Assembly: GCF_964332355.1 (NCBI RefSeq)
Contig: NZ_OZ201293.1
Span: 806,001 to 870,000, forward strand
Direction: 5' to 3'
From: Imbroritus primus
GTDB taxonomy: Bacteria > Pseudomonadota > Gammaproteobacteria > Burkholderiales > Burkholderiaceae
Length of the DNA: 64,000 nt
The notes beneath the pieces were generated by a model. That model did not search any database. It was not told where the DNA came from and worked only from the letters and a program-made list of their open reading frames with translations. The translations under genes and the position numbers were made by a program. Shown piece by piece: positions 16,704 through 24,934 of this stretch. The first letter of the stretch is position 1, and each line of letters starts with the position of its first letter.

Positions 16704-17747
16704 TCAGGCCGGTGTGGAGCCTTGCGCCGCGAGGGTCTCGGCACGCGTCTCTTCCACCGGACGCAGGTGGTTGGCGAACTGCTCCGAGGCGGTGCGCCAC
16801 GAGAACCGCTCGGCGTGCGCGCGTGCCGTCGCGCGGTCGATGCGCAGCGCTTCCAGGCAGGCCTCGCGCAGGTCCTCGCGCATGGCGCCGGCATGCGAAT
16901 CGCCGAGCACGTCGATCGGCCCGGTCACCGGATAGGCGGCCACCGGCAGGCCGCTGGCGAGCGCTTCCAGCAGCACGAGGCCGAAAGTATCGGTCTTGCT
17001 GGGGAAGACGAAGACATCGGCCGAGGCGTACACCTTGGCAAGCTCGGGTTGCCTCAGCACGCCAAGATAGTTGACGTTCGGGTAGCGCGCCTTGAGCGCC
17101 GGCAGCGCGGGGCCATCGCCCACCACCCATTTCGAACCGGGCAGGTCGAGCGCGAGAAAGGCCTCGACATTCTTCTCGATGGCGACGCGTCCCACGTAGA
17201 GGAAGATCGGGTGCGCGGAGTCGAGCACGTTGGCCTTCTGCGGGACGAAGACGTCGAGATCGACACCGCGTGTCCACAGTACGCCGTTGGTGATGCCGTA
17301 GGCCTGCAGATCTTGCAATACCACGGGCGTGGGCGCCATGACGGCTTTTGCGGGGCCGTGAAACCAGCGCAGGAAGCGGTAGGTCCAGCTCAGGGGAATG
17401 CCGAAGCGCGCCTGCACGTACTCGGGAAAACGTGTGTGGTAGGCGGTGGTGAACGGCAGCTTATGGCGGATGGCGTAGCGCCGTGCCGCGAGACCGAGCG
17501 GACCTTCGGTGGCGATGTGCAGGGCGTGCGGCGCAAAGCTGGCGATGCGCGCGTGCACCTTGCGGCTGGGGAACAGCGATAGCGCGATTTCCGGATAGGT
17601 CGGGCAGGGTACGGTCCTGAACTCGAGCGGGGTGATCATGTCGATCGTGTGCCCCATGTGTTTCAGTTCGCGCACGGTCGAGGTCAGGGTGCGCACGACG
17701 CCGTTGACCTGCGGCTCCCATGCGTCGGTGACGATCATGATGTTCAC
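16704..17747 (-). CDS. GT4-family glycosyltransferase, Agt-like (diacylglycerol glycosyltransferase candidate)
   Basis: A 347-residue GT-B glycosyltransferase. The N-terminal domain starts MNIMIVTDAWEPQVNGVVRT; IATEGPLGLAARRY and YHTRFPEY are typical of the subfamily that includes alpha-mannosyltransferases and the phosphate-starvation Agt enzymes. The C-terminal nucleotide-sugar domain has LYVGRVAIEKN and FVFPSKTDTFGLVLLEALASG with the conserved E-x7-E region. It follows the metallophosphoesterase gene by 59 bases and precedes dgkA. In alpha-proteobacteria an adjacent phosphoesterase (PlcP) and this kind of glycosyltransferase (Agt) convert phospholipids to glycolipids under phosphate limitation. 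I infer the same here; the sugar donor is not deducible. Confidence 0.85.
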   Translation of the reverse strand: MNIMIVTDAWEPQVNGVVRTLTSTVRELKHMGHTIDMITPLEFRTVPCPTYPEIALSLFPSRKVHARIASFAPHALHIATEGPLGLAARRYAIRHKLPFTTAYHTRFPEYVQARFGIPLSWTYRFLRWFHGPAKAVMAPTPVVLQDLQAYGITNGVLWTRGVDLDVFVPQKANVLDSAHPIFLYVGRVAIEKNVEAFLALDLPGSKWVVGDGPALPALKARYPNVNYLGVLRQPELAKVYASADVFVFPSKTDTFGLVLLEALASGLPVAAYPVTGPIDVLGDSHAGAMREDLREACLEALRIDRATARAHAERFSWRTASEQFANHLRPVEETRAETLAAQGSTPA

Positions 17748-17806
17748 GGTATCTCCTCTGTTGCGGCGCCGGGCCGCGTATCGTTCTGAAGCGTTCTCGA
17801 GTGTCC

Positions 17807-18799
17807 TCAGACCGGTTCGGTCGGGCGGACGTCCTGTGGGATTGCCTGGTCGATGGATTGGTTGGCGTGCTGGCTGCTACGTTGACTGCTGCGCCGTGCG
17901 CGGCGGCTCATGGCGACCGGAGGGTCGCGCAGTTCGGTCCAGTAGACGATCTTGAGTTCACCTTCCAGGGTTTCGACGAGCGCGGACAGGCTTTCGACCC
18001 AGTCGCCGTCGTTGCAATACAGCTGGCCGTCGATCTCGCGGATCTCGGCCTTGTGGATGTGGCCGCAGATCACGCCTTCGCAACCGCGGTGGCGCGCCTC
18101 TTCGATCATGGCGCGCTCGAAGGAATTGATATAGCTCACCGCGTTCTTCACCTGGTGCTTGAGGAACTGCGACAGTGACCAGTACGAAAACCCGCAGCGA
18201 ATGCGGATCTGGTTGAAGTAGCGGTTCAGCGCGAGGATCACGGTGTACAGCGAGTCGCCCACGTAGGCGAGCCAGCGCGCATGCTGCATCACGCTGTCGA
18301 ACAGATCGCCGTGCGTGACCCACAAGCGGCGGCCGGTGGCGGTCACGTGGACGAAATCTTCATGTACCTCGATGTCGCCGAAGGCCAGGCCATTGAACTG
18401 GCGCGCTGCTTCATCGTGGTTGCCCGGCACGTAGATCACGCGCGTGCCCTTGCGCGCCTTGCGCATGATCTTCTGCACCACGTCGTTGTGCGCTTGCGGC
18501 CAGTACCAGCCTTTGCGTAGCTGCCAGCCATCGATGATGTCGCCGACCAGGTACAGGGTGTCGGATTCGTTGTGCTTCAGGAAGTCGAGCAGGAAGTGCG
18601 CCTGGCAGCCGGCCGTGCCCAGATGGACATCGGAGACCCAGATGGCGCGGTACTGATGCACTGTGTGTGCCGGTGCGGCGGGCGGTTGCGGTGCGGTTGG
18701 GGCGGGCGGTTCCTGCGCGGTCGGCGGGACCGCCTTGCGGCTGCTGGTCGGCAGCAGGGCAGTGACGATGCTTGAGCTCAGCTTGGCAGGCAGCGCCAT
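17807..18799 (-). CDS. Metallophosphoesterase, PlcP-like (also resembles LpxH)
   Basis: This 330-residue calcineurin-like phosphoesterase has a proline/alanine-rich N-terminal extension of about 50 residues and the metal-binding motifs in order: SDVHLG, GDIIDGW, GNHDE, THGD and CGHIHKAEI. The segments WYWPQAHNDVVQK and NDGDWVES resemble PlcP, the phosphate-starvation phospholipase C of rhizobia, more than LpxH; automated annotation often calls such proteins UDP-2,3-diacylglucosamine diphosphatase. PlcP releases diacylglycerol from phospholipids, which Agt then glycosylates. The gene leads a minus-strand group with the glycosyltransferase and dgkA, and its upstream region holds phased GTCAY half-sites like a tandem Pho box. 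Confidence 0.82.
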   Translation of the reverse strand: MALPAKLSSSIVTALLPTSSRKAVPPTAQEPPAPTAPQPPAAPAHTVHQYRAIWVSDVHLGTAGCQAHFLLDFLKHNESDTLYLVGDIIDGWQLRKGWYWPQAHNDVVQKIMRKARKGTRVIYVPGNHDEAARQFNGLAFGDIEVHEDFVHVTATGRRLWVTHGDLFDSVMQHARWLAYVGDSLYTVILALNRYFNQIRIRCGFSYWSLSQFLKHQVKNAVSYINSFERAMIEEARHRGCEGVICGHIHKAEIREIDGQLYCNDGDWVESLSALVETLEGELKIVYWTELRDPPVAMSRRARRSSQRSSQHANQSIDQAIPQDVRPTEPV

Positions 18800-18842
18800 G
18801 GATCGATCCGGAGTGTCATTGCCCGGATTTAGCCAGCCGCAA

Positions 18843-18882
18843 ATGACGCCAGCGTGACGCTGCGATGAATGTCACATGACGT
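18843..18882 (-). promoter_or_regulatory. Candidate tandem Pho box (PhoB binding sites)
   Basis: On the minus strand four 7-base half-sites follow each other with exactly four bases between: ACGTCAT, CATTCAT, GCGTCAC and GCGTCAT. This is the 7-4-7-4 (11-bp) phasing of PhoB half-sites (consensus CTGTCAT); three keep the GTCAY core. The last ends 43 bases before the metallophosphoesterase start, and a weak -10-like TAAATC follows 11 bases later, the spacing expected of PhoB-activated promoters. The array overlaps the last codons of the upstream alpha/beta hydrolase gene. Spacers are not AT-rich as in E. coli, which lowers certainty. Confidence 0.55.
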
Positions 18883-19855
18883 GTTGTGGCGCGTGCAGCC
18901 TGGCGAGTGCGGACAGCACGGTCTCGTGGGCGAGGTTTTCCGTGAGAAGCGACACGTGTCCGAGGCCGCTCAGCGGGAGGTGCTGCGCGCCGTCGAGCCA
19001 GCCGGTACCCGGAGGGCCGACAATGGAATCATGCCAGGAGAAGATCGAGGTGATGCGGGCGCGCTCATCCGGTGTCTCTTCGCGTGCCAGCTGGGCAAGC
19101 CAGTGGCTGCCGCAGCGCATCTGGCGCGCATTGCATCCCTGCCCGTGGCGGGCCAGCGCGGTGCCTTGGTGTGGTGTGCCGAGCGTGACGAGATGGGCGA
19201 TGCGCGTGCCGCCATCGGCGTGGCGTCCGACACGCAGCGCTGCGCGCCCCGCCAGTCCACCCATGCTGTGGCAGAGCAGGATGGGCGCCTGGCCATAACG
19301 GGCGTGCACGCGTGCTGCGTGGTCGGCAATCTGCCGGCCATAGTCATCGATATCGCCGAGCAGCGGATGCAGATCAAGCCATTCGCAACGGTAGCCGGCG
19401 TGCGCCAGTTTCGGCTGGAGATCCTGCCACACGGCATGGTTGCAGCCGTAACCATGAATCAGCAGCAACGGCGGGAGAGCCGCGTGGGGCGCAGCGGCCG
19501 ACGGCCAGGCGCGGCCGCTGCGAAAGGGCTGGACGAAATTGAACATACGCCAGACCGCGACACATTCGCGCCACCAGCAACGACCGGCGGCCGCAGTGCT
19601 GAGTGGAGCCGGTAGGGGAAGGTGCGCGGGCAGGCGGGGGCGGGCGGCAGGTGGTACGCCAAGGCCATGCAAGGTGATCAGGAAGGCCAATCCTACCGAC
19701 AAGGCGAACAGGAAAACGTACGCCAGTATGGCAATGCTGGCAGCCAGGGGGAGCGGCCATCCCAGCCAGCGCCACAGCGCGGCAGCCGTGCCTGAGGTCG
19801 CGGCCAGTTGGAGAGCGACGGCAATCTGCCGTACCGCGATGGCGCCGGCCGACAT
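18872..19855 (-). CDS. Membrane-anchored alpha/beta hydrolase (lipase/esterase-like)
   Basis: This 327-residue protein has two or three hydrophobic segments in its first 65 residues, then an alpha/beta hydrolase domain. HGYG at about 134-137 supplies the oxyanion hole, LCHSMGGLAG contains the nucleophilic serine (about 198) in a G/H-x-S-x-G elbow, and GLGHVSLL near the C-terminus supplies the likely catalytic histidine. The family resembles triacylglycerol lipases and other membrane-tethered serine hydrolases; the substrate is unknown. It starts seven bases after the RDD-family gene ends and lies directly upstream of the metallophosphoesterase group. Confidence 0.83.
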   Translation of the reverse strand: MSAGAIAVRQIAVALQLAATSGTAAALWRWLGWPLPLAASIAILAYVFLFALSVGLAFLITLHGLGVPPAARPRLPAHLPLPAPLSTAAAGRCWWRECVAVWRMFNFVQPFRSGRAWPSAAAPHAALPPLLLIHGYGCNHAVWQDLQPKLAHAGYRCEWLDLHPLLGDIDDYGRQIADHAARVHARYGQAPILLCHSMGGLAGRAALRVGRHADGGTRIAHLVTLGTPHQGTALARHGQGCNARQMRCGSHWLAQLAREETPDERARITSIFSWHDSIVGPPGTGWLDGAQHLPLSGLGHVSLLTENLAHETVLSALARLHAPQHVM

Positions 19856-19861
19856 GGCGGT

Positions 19862-20437
19862 TCAGCGTTTCGTCTTGGGCGGCGGGCGCCGCAGGACCAG
19901 CCGGGTTTGGGCCAGTCGGTCGTGCGGAAACTGGCGCTGCGGATCGAGCCAGGCGGTGGCGGCGTACAAGACGATGCCGGCCGAAAAGACGCCAAGGCTG
20001 GCCCAGCCCTGCAGCCCCAGCACCGCATCGAGCGCCAGTGCCGGCAGGACCCAGATCCATGCCAGCAGGTAGCGCAGCAGTGCCTGCCACAGGCTGATCG
20101 TGCCGCCCGCGCGATTTTCCAGGCGGATGTGCCAGGTTTTCATGGCCAGCGTCTGGCCGCTCTTGCACCACATCCAGATGAAATAGATCGCCAGCACGAA
20201 AAACAGCCAGGCTTGCAGCGCGTGCCGGTATTGCAGGGCATGGCGTTGCTGCGTGAGTGTCGAGAAGAGGAAGCCAGCCGCGAACACGATCGCGAATAGC
20301 AACATCGATTCGTAGATCAGGGCGGCCAGCCGGCGCTTGATGGTCGGGGTCGCGGCACTGTCGGACGACGGCGCGGGCGAGGGTGTTGGCGAAGCAGGAG
20401 CCGGGGATCGGCGCGGGGCGCGGCGGGGTTTGGCCAT
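19862..20437 (-). CDS. RDD family membrane protein
   Basis: A 191-residue protein with a proline- and basic-rich N-terminus (about 30 residues), then the RDD fold: RRLAALIYESMLLFAIVFAA (first helix with the conserved Arg/Asp-position replaced by Tyr-Glu), a second helix WLFFVLAIYFIWMWCKSGQT, and a third after the motif KTWHIRLENRAGG. RDD proteins are small inner-membrane proteins; a few have been linked to ion transport, but no general function is established. It ends seven bases before the alpha/beta hydrolase start. Confidence 0.85.
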   Translation of the reverse strand: MAKPRRAPRRSPAPASPTPSPAPSSDSAATPTIKRRLAALIYESMLLFAIVFAAGFLFSTLTQQRHALQYRHALQAWLFFVLAIYFIWMWCKSGQTLAMKTWHIRLENRAGGTISLWQALLRYLLAWIWVLPALALDAVLGLQGWASLGVFSAGIVLYAATAWLDPQRQFPHDRLAQTRLVLRRPPPKTKR

Positions 20438-20607
20438 GAAAGCGTGTACGGAAGAAGCAGGATGGCCGGATCGGCGGCCGGGAATGCCGCTGGCGGCGGC
20501 AGGTCAGCCCGCATTATGCCAAACCGGCCCGGGGATGGCGGCGGAAAGTCGCATCAACGTCGCAGGCGCGGCGACGGGGGCGGATAGCTGCGCTGGCAGC
20601 AACGGTT

Positions 20608-21315
20608 TTACTCGCTGTGCAGCAGTTCGTCGATGTCGATCTGGCTGGCGGGGCGGTGCGGGGGACGCACGTCCTTGACCAGGCCGCCGCTGCTCGGCAA
20701 GGCACTGACGGCGGTCGATGGCTTGGTGGCGCGGCTGGCGGCAGCCAGCTTGCGTTTCTGCTCATCGCTCAGTTGCTGGTAATCCTGCCAGGCCTCCGCC
20801 TTTTTCTCGGCCGACAACTGCTTGGAGATCTGGTAGTTTTCGCGCGCAATCCGCCGTTGCTGCGGCGTGAGGGCGACCCAGTCGCGCATCCGTTCCTGCA
20901 GGCGTTGCTGCTGATCTTTCTTTAATTTAGGGTAACGCTCGGCGATTTTCAGCCATTTGCTGCGATTAAGGTCGCTGAGCTTGTTCCATTCGGGGCGCAG
21001 GGGATACAGGATGTTCTGTTGCCGTGGCGTCAGTGTGTGCCAGGCATTCGCCATGCCCGGCGTCGCTTGGGCAATGGCCGGAGCACTGGCGGGGGCGGTG
21101 CTGGCGGCCGTTGGTTCCGCGGCCGGTGCCGCAGGCAGCGTCGCGGACGCAGGATGTGACGCATCGGCCGGTGACTTGATCTGCGAGGCCAGTTCCGTCG
21201 CCACGCCGACGCTGCCCGCCGCCAGTGCCAGCGCGACCGCCGTCACCCGCAGGGCGCGCCAACGGCGCACAGGCGAGGAGGAGGAAGCGGATGGCGTGCG
21301 GGCGGATCCGGTCAT
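20608..21315 (-). CDS. DUF3106 domain protein
   Basis: A 235-residue exported or membrane-anchored protein with one hydrophobic N-terminal segment (about residues 22-40) and an Ala/Pro-rich linker. The DUF3106 core follows: WHTLTPRQQNILYPLRPEW, then repeated helical units with L-x-P-x-Q-R and ERYPKLKKDQQQRLQERMRDW. The helical, highly polar character recalls Spy/CpxP-like or EcfR-like periplasmic sensors, but no function is established. It overlaps the DUF3619 gene by four bases and belongs to the sigma factor operon, which suggests a role in sensing or regulating that sigma factor. Confidence 0.85.
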   Translation of the reverse strand: MTGSARTPSASSSSPVRRWRALRVTAVALALAAGSVGVATELASQIKSPADASHPASATLPAAPAAEPTAASTAPASAPAIAQATPGMANAWHTLTPRQQNILYPLRPEWNKLSDLNRSKWLKIAERYPKLKKDQQQRLQERMRDWVALTPQQRRIARENYQISKQLSAEKKAEAWQDYQQLSDEQKRKLAAASRATKPSTAVSALPSSGGLVKDVRPPHRPASQIDIDELLHSE

Positions 21316-21731
21316 TCAGCGCGTTTCAGAAACAGATGGAAGCCGTGGTCGGCATAGGCGGCCGGAGGCAGGTCGTCGAGCAGCATGGCCGAATCGACAT
21401 CGGCGAGTTCGTCGATACGCTGTTCCTGCTGGAATTCGTACACGCCAGCGATGGAGAGCGCGATGGCGCACAGAATGCCGATCAAGCCAAAGCGGCGCAT
21501 GAAATTACCGAAGGAGGGGTGGCCTTCATTGCCCCAGCTGCGCTGGCCGGCTTGTGCGTGTACCAGCACCGGCGCAATCTGCGGCGCGTCGGCTTTCTTG
21601 CGCGAGACGGCCATGCGGCGGCTGGCCGCCAGGCGTGCCGCAATGTCTGGTTCTACAGCGTTGGCGGACGCATTCAGGGCCGCGCGCACGCGGTCGGCAA
21701 AGCGGAGTTCCTTGAGTTCCTGAGTGTTCAT
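21312..21731 (-). CDS. DUF3619 protein, probable anti-sigma/accessory factor
   Basis: A 139-residue single-pass membrane protein (ATG at 21731). The first 85 residues are cytoplasmic and polar (MNTQELKELRFADRVRAALN), one membrane helix spans about 92-112 (LIGILCAIALSIAGVYEF), and a short acidic tail IDELADVDSAMLLDDLPP is outside. Position directly after an ECF-type sigma factor gene, with a four-base overlap, and the single-pass topology are as expected for an anti-sigma factor. That role is inferred from context. Confidence 0.85.
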   Translation of the reverse strand: MNTQELKELRFADRVRAALNASANAVEPDIAARLAASRRMAVSRKKADAPQIAPVLVHAQAGQRSWGNEGHPSFGNFMRRFGLIGILCAIALSIAGVYEFQQEQRIDELADVDSAMLLDDLPPAAYADHGFHLFLKRAE

Positions 21732-22294
21732 AATGTGATGCCTCGTGCTCTCAATGCATGTGCAAGGGCGTGTGTGGCGCGTGAGCAATGTGTCTTGACG
21801 CTCCCCTCGGAGCAGCCCATGAGGGCGGCTGTCTCGGCGACGTCCATCTCTTCCCAGTAACGCATGATGAAGGCTTCCCGTTGACGGGCCGGAAGACGCT
21901 GGATTTCTTCGTCGATTGCTTGCAGGATCTGTGCCCGCGAGACATGATCCGCGCTGCTTTCCTGGTTGCCGTCACCCGCTTCGGCCTCCAGGGCCTCGAG
22001 GATGTCGTTGTCGTTCATGTCGTTGTTGCCGCGCAGGGACGACAGGTGGCTGACCCAGGTACTGCGGACTTTCTGGCGGCGGAACCAGTCGTGCGTGGTG
22101 TTCTGCAGAATGCGCTGGAACAGCAGCGGCAATTCGGCGGCCGGCTTGTCGCCATATTTTTCCGCAAGCTTGATCATGGCGTCCTGGACGATGTCGAGCG
22201 CGGCATCGTCATCCCGCACCGCGAACACGGCCTGCTTGAAGGCGCGGCGTTCGACGCTCTGCAAGAAATCGGACAGTTCCTGTTCAGTTGCCAT
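21728..22294 (-). CDS. ECF-type RNA polymerase sigma factor
   Basis: The 188-residue product starts at the ATG at 22294 (MATEQELSDFL). Region 2 is at about residues 12-80 (ALDIVQDAMIKLAEKY and THDWFRRQKVRS) and region 4 at about 130-185 (LPARQREAFIMRYWEEMDVAETAALMGCSEGSVKTHCSRA), the typical ECF arrangement. It directs RNA polymerase to a small regulon. The two following genes, DUF3619 and DUF3106, overlap by four bases each and form a conserved betaproteobacterial operon with it. It diverges from ilvB across about 310 bases. Confidence 0.92.
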   Translation of the reverse strand: MATEQELSDFLQSVERRAFKQAVFAVRDDDAALDIVQDAMIKLAEKYGDKPAAELPLLFQRILQNTTHDWFRRQKVRSTWVSHLSSLRGNNDMNDNDILEALEAEAGDGNQESSADHVSRAQILQAIDEEIQRLPARQREAFIMRYWEEMDVAETAALMGCSEGSVKTHCSRATHALAHALRARGITL

Positions 22295-22604
22295 ACGGCT
22301 GGCGGGCGGGGGCGGATAGCGGTCGTGGACGGCCGGGGCCGGCGGGGGGGACGGTTCATGCCGGGAGGGCGATGGCCGGGATACTAGCAAAAAAAGTGCG
22401 CCAAGACACGGGCCTGGCCCGCAGGCGTGTGGCGCTGGACCTGAGCAGCCTGATGCGCTAATATCACAGGTTCACAAAATTGGATGTCTCATTCGCCCGC
22501 TTATCATGCGGGCTTCCATGCAGACGCGCACGCTCGAACCCGCTCCACAAGTGCGGCAGAGAGCACCAGAACAATTTTTTGCCGAAAATTGGAAAGGAAA
22601 AGTC
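22295..22604 (+). other. Divergent regulatory region between sigma factor and ilvB
   Basis: No convincing gene is visible in these 310 bases. They hold a probable ilvB promoter (TGGACC at 22436-22441 and TAATAT at 22459-22464, 17-base spacing), a six-base-pair hairpin GCCCGC/GCGGGC at 22495-22513 in the presumed leader, and the AAAGGAAAAG ribosome binding site of ilvB. Unlike leuA, I find no leader peptide rich in Ile, Leu or Val codons, so attenuation of ilvBHC by that mechanism is not supported. Confidence 0.5.
22436..22464 (+). promoter_or_regulatory. Candidate sigma-70 promoter for ilvBHC
   Basis: TGGACC (-35) and TAATAT (-10) are separated by 17 bases and lie about 140 bases upstream of the ilvB start, placing transcription start near 22471. 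Both hexamers match consensus at four of six positions. Confidence 0.4.
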
Positions 22605-24368
22605 ATGAATATGCCCAGCGCGGAATTCTCCCACGCAGACAGTAACAGCAGCCATGGCGCCGAAATCATCGGTGCCGAAATCCTCGTCCGGTCCCTGGCG
22701 GCCGAAGGTGTCGAGTTCGTTTGGGGTTATCCCGGCGGCGCGGTCCTGTATATCTACGACGAGATCTTCAAGCAGAACAAATTCGAGCACATCCTGGTGC
22801 GCCACGAGCAGGCAGCGGTCCATGCCGCTGACGGCTATGCGCGCGCGACCGGCAAGGTCGGTGTGGCGCTGGTGACGTCCGGCCCCGGTGTGACCAACGC
22901 GGTCACGGGGATCGCCACGGCCTACCTCGACTCGATCCCGATGGTCATCATCACCGGCAACGTGCCGACCAATGCCATCGGTGAAGACGCCTTCCAGGAG
23001 TGCGATACCGTTGGTATCACGCGCCCGATCGTCAAGCACAACTTCCTCGTGAAAGATGTGCGCGACCTCGCCGCGACCATCAAGAAAGCCTTCCATATCG
23101 CCGCGACCGGCCGTCCGGGCCCGGTGGTGGTGGACATTCCAAAGGACGTGTCCGCGCATGCCTGCCGCTTCGAGTATCCGAAGACGGTCGAGATGCGTTC
23201 CTACACGCCCGTGACCAAGGGTCACTCGGGCCAGATCCGCAAGGCCGTGAGCCTGCTGCAGGGTGCCGAGCGCCCGTTCATCTACAGCGGCGGTGGCGTG
23301 GTGCTGGCAAATGCCTCGGAAGAGCTGCGCCAGCTGGCCGGCATGACCGGCTTCCCGGTGACCAATACGCTGATGGGCCTGGGCGCATTCCCCGGCACCA
23401 GCAAGCAGTTCGTTGGCATGCTCGGCATGCACGGCACGTACGAGGCCAATATGGCCATGCAGAACTGCGATGTGCTGATCGCCATCGGCGCGCGTTTCGA
23501 TGACCGCGTGATCGGCAATCCGGGCCACTTTGCCCAGCAGCCGCGCAAGATCATCCACATCGACATCGACCCCTCGTCGATCTCGAAGCGCGTGAAGGTC
23601 GACATTCCCATCGTCGGCAATGTCAAGGACGTGCTGCAGGAAATGATCGCCCAGCTGCAGGCCAGCGATGCACAGCCGAAGACCGATGCACTCGCCGCCT
23701 GGTGGAAGCAGATCGATGAATGGCGCAAGACCGATTGCCTGGGGTATGACCGCAATTCGGAAATCATCAAGCCGCAGTATGTGATTGAAAAGATCTGGGA
23801 ACTGACGGGCGGCGACGCCTTCATCTGTTCCGACGTGGGCCAGCACCAGATGTGGGCCGCGCAGTTCTACAAGTTCGACCAACCGCGCCGCTGGATCAAC
23901 TCGGGCGGTCTCGGCACGATGGGCGTGGGTCTGCCGTACGCCATGGGTATCAAGAAGGCATTCCCGGACAAGGACGTCGTCACCATTACCGGTGAGGGCT
24001 CGATCCAGATGTGCATCCAGGAACTGTCGACCTGCCTGCAATACAAGACGCCGGTCAAGGTGGTGTCGCTAAACAACCGCTACCTGGGAATGGTGCGCCA
24101 GTGGCAGGAGCTGCAGTACGACAACCGCTACGCCAGTTCGTACATGGAGGCACTGCCCGATTTCGTCAAACTGGCCGAGGCTTTTGGTCATGTTGGCATG
24201 CGCATCGAAAAGACTGCGGATGTCGAGGGCGCGCTGCGCGAGGCATTCAAACTGAAGGACCGGACCGTGTTCATGGATTTCCAGACCGACCCGACGGAAA
24301 ACGTGTGGCCGATGGTTCAGGCCGGCAAGGGCATCACCGAAATGCTGCTCGGCTCGGAGGACCTGTAA
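22605..24368 (+). CDS. ilvB: Acetolactate synthase large subunit (biosynthetic)
   Basis: A 587-residue ThDP- and FAD-dependent enzyme that condenses two pyruvates, or pyruvate and 2-ketobutyrate, in valine, leucine and isoleucine synthesis. The N-terminal domain has VEFVWGYPGGAVLYIYDE and HEQAAVHAADGYARATG with the catalytic glutamate. The C-terminal ThDP domain has ITGEGSIQM and NNRYLGMVRQWQ, i.e. the GDG-type and N-x-x-Y metal/ThDP motif. The ATG at 22605 has a strong AAAGGA site; an in-frame ATG at 22506 lacks one. Its stop overlaps the ilvH start by one base (TAATG). Confidence 0.97.
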   Translation: MNMPSAEFSHADSNSSHGAEIIGAEILVRSLAAEGVEFVWGYPGGAVLYIYDEIFKQNKFEHILVRHEQAAVHAADGYARATGKVGVALVTSGPGVTNAVTGIATAYLDSIPMVIITGNVPTNAIGEDAFQECDTVGITRPIVKHNFLVKDVRDLAATIKKAFHIAATGRPGPVVVDIPKDVSAHACRFEYPKTVEMRSYTPVTKGHSGQIRKAVSLLQGAERPFIYSGGGVVLANASEELRQLAGMTGFPVTNTLMGLGAFPGTSKQFVGMLGMHGTYEANMAMQNCDVLIAIGARFDDRVIGNPGHFAQQPRKIIHIDIDPSSISKRVKVDIPIVGNVKDVLQEMIAQLQASDAQPKTDALAAWWKQIDEWRKTDCLGYDRNSEIIKPQYVIEKIWELTGGDAFICSDVGQHQMWAAQFYKFDQPRRWINSGGLGTMGVGLPYAMGIKKAFPDKDVVTITGEGSIQMCIQELSTCLQYKTPVKVVSLNNRYLGMVRQWQELQYDNRYASSYMEALPDFVKLAEAFGHVGMRIEKTADVEGALREAFKLKDRTVFMDFQTDPTENVWPMVQAGKGITEMLLGSEDL

Positions 24369-24859
24369 TGCGTCACATCATTTCAGTCTTGCTGGAAAAC
24401 GAACCGGGTGCACTGTCGCGCGTGGTGGGCCTGTTCTCGGCTCGCGGCTACAACATCGAGACCCTGACCGTCGCGCCGACCGAAGACGAATCGCTGTCGC
24501 GCATGACCATCGTCACCTCGGGTTCGGATGACGTGATCGAGCAGATCACCAAGCACCTGAACCGCCTCGTCGAGGTCGTGAAGGTGGTCGACCTGACCGA
24601 GGGCGCGCACATCGAGCGCGAACTGATGCTGGTGAAGGTCCGTGCGGTGGGCAAGGAGCGCGAGGAAATGAAGCGTACCGCCGATATCTTCCGTGGCCGT
24701 GTCATCGACGTGACGGAAAAGACGTACACCATTGAACTGACCGGCAACGGCAGCAAGCTCGATGCATTCCTCGATGCCATCGACCGTACCGCGATCCTCG
24801 AGACCGTGCGCACGGGTGGGTCGGGCATCGGCCGCGGCGAACGCATCCTGAAGGTTTAA
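24368..24859 (+). CDS. ilvH: Acetolactate synthase small (regulatory) subunit
   Basis: A 163-residue subunit that activates IlvB and confers valine feedback inhibition. The N-terminal ACT domain begins MRHIISVLLENEPGALSRVVGLFSARGYNIE, with the Gly-Ala-Leu-x-R region where valine binds; the C-terminal domain includes RGRVIDVTEKTYTIELTG. The start overlaps the ilvB stop by one base, so the subunits are translationally coupled. Length is standard. Confidence 0.97.
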   Translation: MRHIISVLLENEPGALSRVVGLFSARGYNIETLTVAPTEDESLSRMTIVTSGSDDVIEQITKHLNRLVEVVKVVDLTEGAHIERELMLVKVRAVGKEREEMKRTADIFRGRVIDVTEKTYTIELTGNGSKLDAFLDAIDRTAILETVRTGGSGIGRGERILKV

Positions 24860-24934
24860 TCTCAGCAGCACAAACACGGAGCCGGCCCACGAAGCCGGCC
24901 TCCAGCCACTATCTAGGAAACGAAGGAAAACATC

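Noticed and set aside
17807..18799. UDP-2,3-diacylglucosamine diphosphatase LpxH as the function
   Set aside because: The metal motifs fit, but the conserved segments, the extension and the adjacent Agt-like glycosyltransferase and DgkA favour a PlcP-like role; not formally excluded.
22506..22604. Longer ilvB start or an ilv leader peptide
   Set aside because: The upstream in-frame ATG lacks a ribosome binding site, and the codons there are not enriched in Ile, Leu or Val.
22464..24041. 525-codon minus-strand frame opposite ilvB
   Set aside because: It is antisense to a complete, well-conserved acetolactate synthase gene and shows no motifs or ribosome binding site.
24881..24899. GCCGGC hairpin between ilvH and ilvC as a terminator
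   Set aside because: The stem is short and has no T-run; ilvBHC are expected to be co-transcribed.
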